Positions 48,456 through 59,884 of a stretch of 64,000 nt of DNA are shown here, one piece after another. This stretch comes from Aselliscus stoliczkanus. Taxonomy: Eukaryota > Chordata > Mammalia > Chiroptera > Hipposideridae. The stretch is taken from assembly GCA_033961575.1 (NCBI GenBank), contig CM066735.1:31515501-31579500 (forward strand), read 5' to 3'. The notes beneath the pieces are model-generated. The model ran no database searches. It was not told the DNA's origin and worked only from the letters and a program-made list of their open reading frames with translations. The translations under genes and the position numbers were made by a program. Each line of letters opens with the position of its first letter. The stretch's first letter is position 1.

Positions 48456-49356
48456 TCATAGGTTGTTTTCTCTTCTACTTAAAGAAGCCCTTTTTAGCAT
48501 TTCCTGCAAAGCTGGCTTGGTGGTAATGAATTCCCTTAACTTATGTTTTTCTGCAAAGCTCCTTATCTCGCCTTTCGATTTTAAATGATAACCTTGCTGG
48601 ATACAGCAATCTTGGTTGTAGGCCTTTATTTTTCATCACTTTGAAAACCTCCTGCCACTCTCTTCTGGCCTGCAAAGTTTCTGTAGAAAAGTCAGCTGAT
48701 AATCTTATGGGGGTACCCTTGTAAGTAACTTGCTGCCTTTCCCTTGCTGCTTTAAGGATTCTGTCTTTGTCCTTAACCCTTGCCATTTTCACTATAATGT
48801 GTCTTGGAGTGGGCCTGTTTGGAATCATCCTGTTTGGAACTCTCTGCACTTCCTTGGCTTGTATTTCAATGTCCTTTGCCAGGTTAGGGAAGTTTTCAGA
48901 CATTATTACTTCAAATATATTCTCAATCCCTTGCTCCTCTCTTCTCCTTCTGGTACTCCAATGACCCTTAGGTTATTACACTGATGTTGTCCCCCCAGCT
49001 CTCTTAAACTATTTTCCATGTTTTTCATTCTTTTTTCTTTTTGTTGTACCGCATGGGTGATCTCTGCTATTTTGTCTTCTAAATCACTGATTCGATTTTC
49101 TGCTTCATCCAGTCTGCTAGTGATTCCACTCAAGTTGGTTATTTAATTCAGTAATTGTGTTCTTAAGTTCTAGCTGGTTGCTTTTCATGATTTCTCTATC
49201 CTTCTTTATATTTTCATTAATTTCCTTGAACATTCTAATAATCAGTGTTCTGAACTCTGTCTCCGATAGGTTGGTTACCTCTATTTCCTCTATTTCCACT
49301 GATTCAGGAAGTTTCTTCTGTTCTTTTATTTGTGTTATGTTTCTTTGTCTCCCCAT
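48456..49356 (-). pseudogene. L1 ORF1 (RNA-binding protein), frameshifted
   Basis: The start at 49356 gives MGRQRNITQIKEQ; the coiled-coil follows (ELNNQLE, then SRLDEAENRISDLEDKIAEI). The RRM-like part has NNLRVIGVPEGEE and RPTPRHIIVKM; the C-terminal domain has YKGTPIRLSADFSTETLQAR. Frameshifts near 49125, 48935 and 48545 break it; the stop falls at 48458-48456. Length (about 300 codons) is normal for L1 ORF1p, a trimeric RNA chaperone that packages L1 RNA. It ends 24 bp before ORF2 begins. Confidence 0.92.
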
Positions 49357-51109
49357 TCTGGCTTACTCTTTGTGTTTGCTTCAATATAACAGATAGATCC
49401 CCCAGATTTCACAGTCTTTTCTGGGTAAACTTATATGGTGTGTATCCTTTATATTTGAATTACTCAGTCTCCTATTCTCCTGTGCTTGTATCTGAGGTGT
49501 TCCTTGTGTCGTGCGTCCTCACTTGTTGAAGTTTTAGTTTTGATTACTTTTGGTTTGTCATTAGGTGGGATTGACTCCCAGATTGATTAGTTGTGAGGAT
49601 CAGCAGCTTCTGCAGTTTATGAGCTGCTGTGAGAGGATTGACCCTCTGATGAAACTTGGACCCTATGGGTCTTAGTACCTGTAGTAATCTCTTTTGGGTG
49701 TGACTCTTGTATGTCAAACCCAGAAATGCTCTGGTTTTATCTAAAGTTGGCCTCCGGGTATGATGATTCTTGTGTCTGTTTGTTTGGACCCACTGCTGCA
49801 GAGTGATTTTAGAGCATAACAGATCAACAAGAATAACCTCCGCAGCCACCAAAGGAAACCAAATGCTCGCACAATTAAAAACAACCAACCATCAAACTAC
49901 AGTCAACTTGTACAGAAATATCAATCATACTAATGAAGAAAAAAAACAGAAACAAAACAAAAAACGCATACTTAATAATAACAGAAGAGGAAACAAAATA
50001 AAATACAATATCCTAAAATAAAAAATAGAATAAACATGAGAAACCGATTAGCTATACCTAAAAAATAAAAAATAAAAATAAACTAAAATAGTAATAAAAG
50101 AAGTAAGAAAAATTTAAAAAAATAAAATTTGCAGAAAAAAGGAAAAGAGGAAAAGTATAGCAGTGAGAAGAATGAATAAAATAAGAGAGAAAGTGAGGGT
50201 GGGGAAAAAAGGAAAAGAAAAGAAAGAAAAAGAAAAAGAAACAAGGAAAAAAATATATATATATATTTGTCTACACACCCATATATATGGACATATATTC
50301 ACCTATATACACCTATATATATATGCCTATATTAAAAACTACAATATGATTATAATGAAATAGAAATAAAAACCAAAAACAACCAAGATAAGCAGCCAAT
50401 AAAGGGAAAACAAAACAGAATAAACCAAACAAAACCAAAAATACCCGTGCTGGTCTAGGCTAAAGTCCACCAAGCTCTCTTCAGTTTGTCTGCTGTACAA
50501 AAATTCCTGTGCTGCCTTGTGGGAACAGTAGGCCACCTGATGCCTAGCGTAATCCCTAGCACTGCAGGTTTGCTGTACTTGAGTGTGGTTGTGACGCAGT
50601 GATTGGTGGTTTTTACAAAGTCACTGCCTTTTGCTTTTGCCTGTCCTAAGGCAGGCTGCACCCCCAAAGGCTCAATGAGTGTCTCTGGGCACCCTTTGGG
50701 TTGACAGCCGTGGAGAATTAAAGAATTCTCACTACCAAAAGCCTGCTGCTAAGAATCTGTTAATTAGTGCCTCAGCAGATGAACCTGCCCTGCCTCCCAA
50801 GCCTTGCCTAAAGGTGGGGCGGGTGGGTAGTCTCACTCTGCTGCCTTTACTGGTGTGGAAATTCTCAACCCCCTGCAGGTAAGGATATCTTCCTAGTCTG
50901 TCCCTATTGCTCCCTTCAGAGTCAGTTTAAGACTGTCTTGGCGGGGACAAAGTTTGTGGGAGGGTGAGTTATTGGTTTTTTTTTTTTTTTTTTTTTTGCT
51001 TTCTGTTCAAGAGTAGAAAAAGGAAAAAATAAAAAACATAAAAATAAACAAAGCCACAGTTCCAACACTGTTTCAAGCTAAGGCCTTTGCCTCTTATGCT
51101 CCAGCGGAG

Positions 51110-51690
51110 TTCTGCTGCTCTCCCAAAGGGTCTGCCGGGATTTAGGGAATTGCGCGCACCCTACCGTGTGGCCAGATCCCCGCTCCGCGTCTCTCGGGGA
51201 CCTGTGTCTCCACCCGGCGTGCTGCTTGTCCGAGCGAGTCCTCTTTTTCCCTGCTCCCGGGTTCCAGGCTTCTGCCTCGGAGCCGGGCGCGCCCGCGCGG
51301 ATCTCCTGCTGCTCTCCCAAACTGTCTGCCGGGATTTAGGGACTGCGCGCACCGTGCCGCGTGGCTCCGATCCCCGCCTGTCTCTCCCGGGACCTGTGAC
51401 TCCGGCCGCGCGCGCTGCGCCTCCGCGGGCGAGTCCCGTGTTTCCCCTGCTCCCGGGTTTAAGGCTTCTGCTTTGGAGCCGGCGCGCGCCCGCGCCGTTC
51501 TCCTGCTGCGCTCCCTAGAGGGACTGCCGCCGGGTTTAGGGGACCGCGCGCACCTTTCCACGCGGCCCGATCCCCGCTCCGTCTCTCCGGGACCTGCGTC
51601 TCCGCCCAGCGCGCGCTGCTTCTCCGCGGGCGAGTCCTCTGTTTTCCCCTGCTCCCGGTTTCAGGCTTCTGCGCTCCGCGGGACCCGGTG
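51110..51690 (-). repeat. Three tandem ~195-bp monomers in the L1 5' UTR
   Basis: On the plus strand the phrase CTGCTG(C/T)GCTC(T)CCC begins units at 51112, 51306 and 51503 (spacing 194 and 197). Each continues with CTGCCGGGATTTAGGG or a variant, then GCGCGCACC, a CCGATCCCCGC-type block, GGGACCTG and CCTGCTCCCGG. A partial fourth unit (51080-51111) precedes them. The units are CpG-rich and diverged from each other. Confidence 0.88.
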
Positions 51691-52144
51691 GGCACAGAGA
51701 CTGATCCCTGAACCGGGAGGGTGCAGGGACTGATCTTGCTCCTGCCGCTGCGGGCTCTGCACCCTCTGCTTCCTGGGACCTGCGCCGCGGGTGCAGCTCG
51801 TACCTCTGCACAGTCGTCTCCCTCTCTCTCCTCCCGCACTTGCCCGGCCTGAGCTTCTGCCTCAGACCGCAAACCAACGCGCGCTCTTGCTGAACTCCAG
51901 GTGGGCCGTGGGCCGCAGGGAGCGAGCCGGGGAACCCTCACCGTGACTCAGCAGCCGCGGGTGCGGGCTGCACCTCACGCGTCTGGCCGCCTTCTTCCCC
52001 TACTCGCCCGGCCTGCCCACCTTCCAGCAATCCTTGTGTGGAACTCTTAGTTGCTCTGTGTGATGAGTAGATGTCTCTTTGAAGCGTATTAGAAGTTCAA
52101 ATTGTGGATATTTCCAGGGGAGATTTCATGGAGCCCTCCTCACA

Positions 52145-52156
52145 GCCGCCATCTTG
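52145..52156 (-). promoter_or_regulatory. YY1-like site at the 5' end of the L1
   Basis: Plus-strand GCCGCCATCTTG, i.e. sense CAAGATGGCGGC, lies within about 20 bp of the element's first base. In human L1 a YY1 site at the same place fixes the transcription start; the same role here is inference. Confidence 0.75.
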
Positions 52157-52182
52157 CCCCTCTACCTCCCACCATATTTTCT

Positions 52183-52560
52183 GGTCAAAGGCAATACAAC
52201 ATTGAACAAACATATATCCCTGTATTCATGGAGTTTATATTCAAGCAGCAGTGATTAAAATAATAATAATGATAATAATAATAATAAATGAACAAGTAAC
52301 CATTAAATGTCAGGTATTGATAATGAGTGCTATGGAGAACAATGTGCCAAGTTATAACAATAAGTGAGTGGTGATGTCATGGAGGCACTTGTTTGAAGGA
52401 AGGCTTAGAAACAGGCGGACCTAGTCCATTTTATTATCTAGAGGAAATGTGCTCCTGGCAGGTACATCAGCAAATTCTAGAGATCTGAGTGGGGAACCAG
52501 ACTAATGTGCCTGAAACAGAATAGAAAGGTGCTGAGTGGTGGATATGGGATAAGGGATAT
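52183..52560 (-). repeat. L2 fragment, right part, continuing past the L1
   Basis: 'ggcaatacaacattgaacaa', 'atggagtttatattcaagca', '(AAT)n', 'atgagtgctatggagaacaa' and 'ggaggcacttgtttgaagga' follow the order of complemented L2. Continuous with 43983-44008 once the L1 and one duplication are removed. Confidence 0.6.
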
Positions 52561-52799
52561 TGAATCAAACTAGCAGATTCAAATTCATAATTACCTCACG
52601 ATTTTTTAATAGCCTTCAAATACATAAAGTAATTTACCATTTTTTTCTTCTGAAAACATATGAAAAAGTTCTTTTAAATTGAAATTAAAATTAAACATAG
52701 TATTAAAATATTTTAATAATAGAGCACTATTAATTACAAGAATAGATTACTGAGGGTAGTCACATCATCTTTTCAGGAAGTCATTTTTTAAAATAATGT
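52561..52799. other. Unassigned AT-rich DNA
   Basis: No feature recognised. Confidence 0.25.
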
Positions 52800-52990
52800 T
52801 TATTCATTTATTAGTTCCACAAACATGTATCTATCAGGCTTCGGCAATATGGATATAGTGATATTGGCACTGAAGTTACAGTGAGACAGGCATAAATCCT
52901 GCTTTCAAATTCACTACAATAATGAGAACTGCTAGATAAACATAAGATGCTAACGTGAAATCAGACAGCACTCTGTACTTCCCCTTCACA
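52800..52990 (-). repeat. L2 3' relic, antisense
   Basis: 'ttattcatttattagttcca', 'atctatcaggcttcggcaat' and 'gagacaggcataaatcctgc' follow complemented L2 3' order. Confidence 0.5.
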
Positions 52991-53024
52991 TGAGGATTCT
53001 ATTGCATTGATATTGTTTAGTTGA

Positions 53025-53165
53025 TCCTAACCCCCCTCTGTCTCCAATTGTATACTTTGTAAGGGAAAAATGCTTGGTCTGTTCGTTGTTGTATTCCTGT
53101 CTCAGAATAGTGTTTTAAGTATAGTCAGCATTCAGTAATTATTTGTTTCAAGAATGAATGAACTA
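53025..53165 (+). repeat. L2 3' end, target of a SINE
   Basis: 'tttgtaagggaaaaatgctt', 'gttgtattcctgtctcagaa' and 'cattcagtaattatttgttt' followed by aagaatgaatgaa match the L2 3' end. The SINE inserted at the terminal GAAT repeats. Confidence 0.65.
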
Positions 53166-53611
53166 GGGACGGCCGAGTGGCGCATTGGTTAAGAGCTGGT
53201 TTTGGGATGCCAGCGGCCACGGTTCGGATCCCACGTATGAGGGCCAGTGACACTGCCCTTCACAGCTAACAACAGCTCCACCTGGAGCTGGGCTGTGCGA
53301 GCCCCGGCAACAGTGTAGGCTGCAGCCCCTGCTGCAGTGGGCTGCCATAGGCTACAGTGAGTGGCTGGCAGCCATCGTGAGCTGCCAATAGCCACAGTGA
53401 GCGACATCCAGAGGCCGGGGACCGATCTGCCTCATGCAGGAAGAGCACAATGATGATACCAACATGGGCCAGTGAAGCAACATCCTCCGCAACTAGACTG
53501 AAGAACAAAAAGACAGCAACTTATCTGTTCCCCTTCCCTGATTCCCCAACGATGTTCCCCTCCCCCAATTCCCCAATAAAAATCTTTAAAAAAAAAAGAA
53601 TGAACGAACTA
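53150..53611 (+). mobile_element. tRNA-derived SINE, full-length long form
   Basis: The head starts at 53166 (GGGACGGCCGAGTGGCGC) with A box TGGCGCATTGG and B box GGTTCGGATCC, then the long body: ACAGCTCCACCTGGAGCTGG, GGCTGCCATAGGCTACAGTG, GAAGAGCACAATGATGATAC, ending CCCCAATAAAAATC plus an A-run. A 16-bp duplication, aagaatga(a/c)tgaacta-type with one mismatch, flanks it (53150-53165 and 53596-53611). It is the best complete reference copy in the window. Confidence 0.94.
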
Positions 53612-54230
53612 ATAAAGTAAATACAATCAACAATAGCAAAGTTGATAAGAGTAGTAGAAAAAACTTTGGGCTGGGGAAGAAATGCCATGTAGTTCTTTAG
53701 AGAGGGCTCCCAGAGAAGATGATGGCACCTTTAGGCACCCAGAAGAATTAGTCAGAAAAGGAACAGAAAGCGTTTCAAAGAGAGGGAAGAGGGAAGGCAT
53801 ATGGTTTAAAGAACATGGGCTATTCCAAAGCTTTTCATTTATTCTATTACTTGAGCAAGGGATATCTATGGGAAAAAAAAAAACGGTTTCTAATAAAGAA
53901 GCGTCTTATATGTCATGCTTAGGAGTTTGTACATCATACTGATTGTGATGAGGATTGATTGAAGGACTAACTCCATTTAGCAAGATTAATCTACCAGGAA
54001 TGAGGAGGGTGTTCTGTAGGAGGCAAGAACAAGGGCATAAAACCCATTGTGGAAGTGTTTACCGTATAATAAGGGCAGTGCTAATGGAGGCGATGAGGCA
54101 GAAAGAGGACTGAAGGATACATGAAGTCATGAGAACTGCATGTTAAGAATAAGGAGACGAGGATAGTTCACAACTCTTTGCTTTGGGATAGCTCTGAATT
54201 TGTCCAGGCTTTATCACTACTAAGGGAGAA
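53612..54230 (-). repeat. Possible L2 relic, antisense
   Basis: Parts such as 'gagggaagagggaaggcata', 'tgctaatggaggcgatgagg' and 'gaataaggagacgaggatag' resemble complemented L2 body sequence. Weak. Confidence 0.35.
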
Positions 54231-54260
54231 CACAGGCAAACATTCTCTTCTTGATTCCTA

Positions 54261-55250
<990 letters not shown>

Positions 55251-55258
55251 CTCATTAG

Positions 55259-55309
55259 TGCTGGAAGGGAATGGTTGGCAGGGCTGGAAGGGAATGGTTG
55301 GCAGGGCCT
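55259..55309 (+). repeat. 24-bp tandem duplication
   Basis: gctggaagggaatggttggc plus aggg occurs twice in succession. Confidence 0.9.
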
Positions 55310-55599
55310 ATTTACAGTCTCTATGACTACAGAACTCTCAAGAGGCAGAGGGACATAGCTTTTACTGTAGCGTTGTTTGGGAATAAAGCAGATATAGTCA
55401 AAAGGTTTTGTCATGTAGGGCTGCTCTTTGCTGGGTCTTCCTCCCTTTTCTCAGGCTTCTTATAATGCTTTGTGTATTTTATCCAGGTTTTTTAGTTGTA
55501 GTTAATGGAAAAAAGTAGTGTAGGATGTGCTCGTTCAGTCTCGTTCTGAACTGGAAATGTCATCTACTCTTCTTGTGTTCCCAAAGAAAATAAAGAACA

Positions 55600-56225
55600 C
55601 CATCGTTCAAAAGATATGCACCCCTACCTTCACTGCGGCATCCTTTACAATAGTCAACATATGGAAGCAACCTAAGTGTAATGTACATCGATAGATAAAT
55701 GGATAAAGAAGATGTGGTGTTGTGTGTATGCAGAGAATATATATGTGTATATGTATATATATATATATATACATATGCACACATATATATGTAATTATAT
55801 ATATATATAATATCCAAAAAAATAGTGAAATCTTATCATTTGTGACCACATGATGGACCTAGAAAATATATTATGCTAAATTTTACTTATCTGTGGAATC
55901 TAAAAACATAAAATAATAAACAAACAAAACACAAACAGACTCATAGATACAAAGTACTGCTGTCTTCTGGATGAGAAGGGGTTGGGCGGGATGGGTGAAA
56001 AAGGTGACAGATTGACAAGTAAAACTTGCCAGTTACAAAACTAGGAATGTGAAGTACAGCATAGGCAATATAGTCAAAAACATTGTAATAATTATGTATG
56101 ATGTCGGATGAGTACTAGACTTATCAAAGTGATCACTTGATAAAGTATATAAATGCCTAATCACTATATTGTATACACAAAACTAATACACTGTATGGCA
56201 ACTCTAATTGAAAAAGAAGTTTTTA
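55600..56225 (+). mobile_element. L1 3' portion, older family
   Basis: ORF2 C-terminal landmarks: 'atgcacccctaccttcactg', 'caatagtcaacatatggaag', 'gatagataaatggataaaga' and 'gaccacatgatggacctaga'. The 3' UTR follows: 'aaatgcctaatcactatatt', 'acaaaactaatacactgta' and a terminal AATTGAAAAAG. A TA-rich microsatellite (55734-55813) has expanded inside it. Confidence 0.85.
55734..55813 (+). repeat. (TA)n-rich microsatellite inside L1
   Basis: TA/TG-rich low complexity. Confidence 0.9.
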
Positions 56226-56329
56226 AAAGTCATAAAAAATAATCACCATTTATTAGGAACTAAGTTTGAGACTTAGTGCTATAAACCTCTAGAATTTGTG
56301 TTCTCTTCATCACCAATGCTTCTGACCTA

Positions 56330-56895
56330 GTTCAAATACTCTTCATTGTTCATAATTTCTTGTACCGCTTACTGAAAAATCTGCATTGATGTTTGCTTTG
56401 CTTCTAATGTTTTCCTGCTTCAGACTGTTCTCTAATCAGAATAACCATTCTAAACTGAAAATATGATCGTATTACTTTACTTAAAACCCTTCAACAGTTG
56501 CCCATTCCAGCTAGAAAAACCTCCATAATACTTTACAAGGTCATTTATTATCTGCACTCTGTTTCCTTTTTACTCCTGCTTTTGCTTACACTCTGCTCCA
56601 AACACAAGGACCTTACACTTCCTAACTCCCGCGTCACCCTGACAATAGTCCATCCTTTTCACCTGGGAAGATAAAACTCGTCATCACCACTTCAGAAAAA
56701 CCTATCCTTTAGTGTCACTTGTTACTGTTCCTTAAAAAAACTAAAAGAGCACTTATTGCTTAATATTTATCAAGGTTCTGCCCTCATCAATAGACTATAA
56801 GCTTAATGTTCATCATTCTAGTATCCCCAGAAACTGACACATTGTAACTCTTCACAAAATATTTGCTTGAAGAAATTAATGTGAATGAAAGCGTT
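56330..56895 (+). repeat. L2 LINE fragment, sense
   Basis: 'aaacccttcaacagttgccc', 'tttacaaggtcatttattat', 'aagatttt'-like spacing, 'ttagtgtcacttgttactgt', 'gagcacttattgctt' and the terminal 'tatccccagaaactgacaca' / 'cacaaaatatttgcttgaa' match the L2 3' half in order over ~560 bp. Confidence 0.75.
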
Positions 56896-58544
56896 TGAGC
56901 CTGGGTGGCTGAGCAAATAATGATGCCATTATCTAAATTAAGGAACCCAGTAGGTGATGCAGTTCCCTGGCAGATGAATTAAAGTAAACTCTTCTTTGAA
57001 CTTGAGTTCCTTGTGGCAATAGCACTTCGGTTCTCACATATGCCTATGTAAGTTTGAGGGTGTGTGGGTGTGCCTGTACAGTGATTTCCTATGTGAACAA
57101 ACTACAGATAGTAATGTGTGTAACTAAGCATAAGATTAGGAGACTTAGAAATATTTTAAGTTTCTGAGAGAAATGTTTCTGGTAATGTCTGCACGTGTTT
57201 AGTTGAAAAACACAGTCATAAAAGAGTTGAGTGCAGACTTGTAGCTGAAATCTAGGAAAGCAGAGGTCAATTACACATGGGAAAAGTACAGCCTCCATAA
57301 ATGTGTGGGATTATTGAGTAAAAAGTATTGTTTGTCCTTGGGTCTGAGGTTTCTACAATCCAGTGTAGCTTTACGGTTATCTTCCTAAAGCCTAATGTTG
57401 ACAAAACTTTATATCAGTTCTTGAAATGTAACAATCACTTGATATAAAAGAAATCTGAGAAATAAATTATTTTTAAGGGACATGTGTATACACTGAAATA
57501 TAGCTCTGTATTCCAGGATTGCCACTTTTTTGAAGTTGATAATATTAAGCAATTTATAAAGAAAGTGCAGTAATAGTAAAAAACACTAATATGACCTCCA
57601 ATTCAAGTCTGGCATATGAAGAGTTTAGAAGTTACACTTCATCCCAGCGAGACAGAAGCTAGGTGAACAGAAACGTACACTTCTGGAACTTGAGTTTTTA
57701 TAGCCAAGAAGTAGGTAGAAATAGCTCAGCTATAATAATGCTTGAGAATCAGTTTTGTAATAGATGTAAAATATTTATCACATGTCTAAGACAGAGTAAG
57801 AAATTATGAGAAAAGGAAATTAAGCTCATTTAATGGGCAATGACAGAAGGAGGTAAATTTTCTCAAGAAGTATTTATGTAGTCAGGACACCTATTTAGGC
57901 TTGTTTATTTTATTGAATAGTAATCATTAGAAAAGCATTTAGTTCTGTTTAGAAGGCCTATGCTATCTTAACAAGCTTTGCATCATGCAATTGAAATTTG
58001 GGGTCACTGACCATTCATTCAAAATGTCCAGATTTTCAGTTATTTTTCTTTTTTTAATTAATTTATTTGTTTATTTATGGAAAAAAATAATTTATCTAAA
58101 CATGAAAATAAACAAAATTACAACGGATTCTTTAATATTTTGAAGTGCATTTTTAATAAGGGCACCTCACTGTTGTTTAGTTCTCTCAAAAGATAAATAT
58201 ATGTTTGACTGGCTGATATTTAGCCTCAAAAAAATTAGAAATTAACATACTAAGAAATGACAAATTGTAATATGTTTGTGGCCTGTAGAAAATCATAACA
58301 CCAAAGCTTACGGTTTTGTTGCTCTACAGAAATTTAACCCGTCTTTTAGATAACTTGACATACTTATTTTGCATTCTTTACTTAAATGAGTTTTTCAAAT
58401 ACCTATAAAGATGACATACTGTCTTTTTGCTGGTGCCTAATTAGAGAATAATAGAAAACATGACCTGAGCCAAAAACAAAGCAAAGCCTTTGAATATTTT
58501 TCATTTTCTCATGTGACTCCCTACCTTCCCTGCCTAACTTACCT
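56896..58544. other. Unassigned AT-rich DNA
   Basis: About 1.65 kb without recognised gene or repeat. Confidence 0.35.
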
Positions 58545-58655
58545 TCTCTCCTTCCTTCTTTCTCCCTTCCTTCCTGTCCTGGTTGCCTCTCTCTTCTTTT
58601 TCTTTCCCTTCCTCACTTCCTGCTTTTTTCCTTTTCCTTTCCTTTTTCTGGCTTT
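58545..58655 (+). repeat. CT-rich low-complexity tract
   Basis: Imperfect (CTTC)/(CCTT) pyrimidine tract. Confidence 0.85.
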
Positions 58656-58704
58656 ACCCATTTTTGGCCAGGCTGTAAACTAGAGTGCTAATGATTGCAT
58701 AACA

Positions 58705-58805
58705 ACATTTGTTATCTCATTATAGCCTTGCAACCATGCAGCATGAAGTGCCTATACTTTATGTTATTATTTATTATTTTATCTGTGGGATTAAGTAACA
58801 GATAA
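58705..58805 (-). repeat. Possible MIR relic, antisense
   Basis: 'tgttatctcattatagcctt' then 'gtgcctatactttatgttat' and 'tatctgtgggatta' resemble complemented MIR (tatctcatttaatcctcac…ggtactattatt…). Confidence 0.4.
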
Positions 58806-58846
58806 ATATGATAAACTATTCTACTGAATAAATTATGCATATTGAT

Positions 58847-59019
58847 TATATTTACTTACCTTAACGTTTTTTGTTTGTTTGTTTGTTTGTTTGTTTGTTT
58901 GTTTCTGAGGGCAGTGTCACTGGCCCTCATATATGGGACCCGAACCAGGGCCACTGGCTTCCCAAGCCAGCACTTAAACAAGGAGCCACTCGGCCAGCCC
59001 ATATTTACGTATCTTTAAA
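58847..59019 (-). mobile_element. tRNA-derived SINE, short form, with (TTTG)n tail
   Basis: Minus-strand copy: the head ends at 59000 (GAGCCACTCGGCCAGCCC), the body starts at GAGGGCAGTGTCACTGGCCC, and the tail has become (TTTG)n at 58867-58904. Flanks atatttacttacctt and atatttacgtatctt look like a decayed duplication, so this copy is older than those with perfect duplications. Confidence 0.88.
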
Positions 59020-59884
59020 AAGTAAATTAGACTGTTAGGCAACTTGGGAAACAGACTCAGAGTATTTACACACAGAAGGGAACAACACTTGTGAAAAGCT
59101 GTACAAGTTTTATTGTACAATAATAAAACCAAGCACTGATGCTTGAGAAATTAGAAAATAATGGAGCTGAGTAGGCAGTGAAGTTATTTCCTAGCATGGG
59201 TCCTTGTGTATCTGATAGTGAAGGTAAATATTACATTACAGGACAGGATCTATCTTAGTGGAACACTGACTTAAAACAATCTCAAGGCAAAAATCTGAGA
59301 TTTCTTGTACATTTTACTTTTTGTACTAGTATTCTCAGCAATGGCTTTGCCTTAGAGCTGAGTTGCATTATGAGGGACAAAACACAACAACAACAACAAA
59401 ATACAAAATACTAGAAATGTGTGATTTTTATAAAATTTTGGTATTCAAAGTCCAACAGCTAAAACAATAAGAAAAAACATTCTGAAGAAGGAAAAAACAC
59501 CAAAGCATAAACTAAAATAACGTATTGCTTTGTTATTAATGGCATGCATAAGAGACATTCACAAATGGGAAGCTGTTGTAAACATAGTTTGGATTTAATG
59601 ATCTTGCCCAGGTCAGCAAACAATAGCCAAAATCAAATCACTACCCATCTTGTGTTTTTAAAATAAAGTCCTACAGGGAAACAGCCATGCCCATGTTTCT
59701 GTATTATCAATAGCTATTATTATCATGGTGTGCAAAGCCTAAAATATTTACTCTCTGGTCATGTACACATAATGTTTGCTGACTCTAGGTCAACATCTAC
59801 TTTCTCATGAGCCTAGATTATAATCTTGGGAATTTTAATCCCCCGGGCTAGTCATAAAATTCAGAGAATAAAAAGCACATTTAG
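59020..59884. other. Unassigned AT-rich DNA
   Basis: Short (CAA)n near 59385-59400. No gene. Confidence 0.35.

Larger units (their letters stand above)
49357..52165 (-). promoter_or_regulatory. L1 5' UTR and internal promoter region
   Basis: About 2.8 kb. In sense order it opens with a YY1-like site (CAAGATGGCGGC), continues with a CpG-rich island (about 52010-51120) including tandem monomers, then a T-run complement at 50975-50998, a mixed segment, and a strand-asymmetric stretch (50450-49880) that is A/purine-rich on the plus strand. L1 5' UTRs carry internal pol II promoters and often an antisense promoter. The long frames on both strands within 51.08-51.94 kb are explained by GC richness and low stop frequency. 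Confidence 0.85.
44009..52182 (-). mobile_element. Full-length young L1 retrotransposon (about 8.1 kb) with target-site duplications
   Basis: The element runs from its 5' end at about 52165 to its poly(A) at 44026 on the minus strand. A perfect 17-bp duplication, ctcccaccatattttct, flanks it (44009-44025 and 52166-52182). Sense order: 5' start GGGGCAAGATGGCGGC, CpG-rich 5' UTR of about 2.8 kb, ORF1, a ~24-bp gap, ORF2, 3' UTR and A-rich tail. It is longer than the ~6-kb human L1 mainly because of its 5' UTR. The copy at 14.1-15.4 kb is about 98% identical over the 3' UTR, indicating recent family activity. Both reading frames carry several frameshifts, so this copy is not autonomous unless the shifts are assembly errors. 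It interrupts an old L2. Confidence 0.96.

Noticed and set aside
51142..51941. Overlapping 139- and 160-codon minus-strand frames
   Set aside because: They lie in the CpG-rich L1 5' UTR monomers, where stop codons are rare; Arg/Pro/Gly-rich with no domain.
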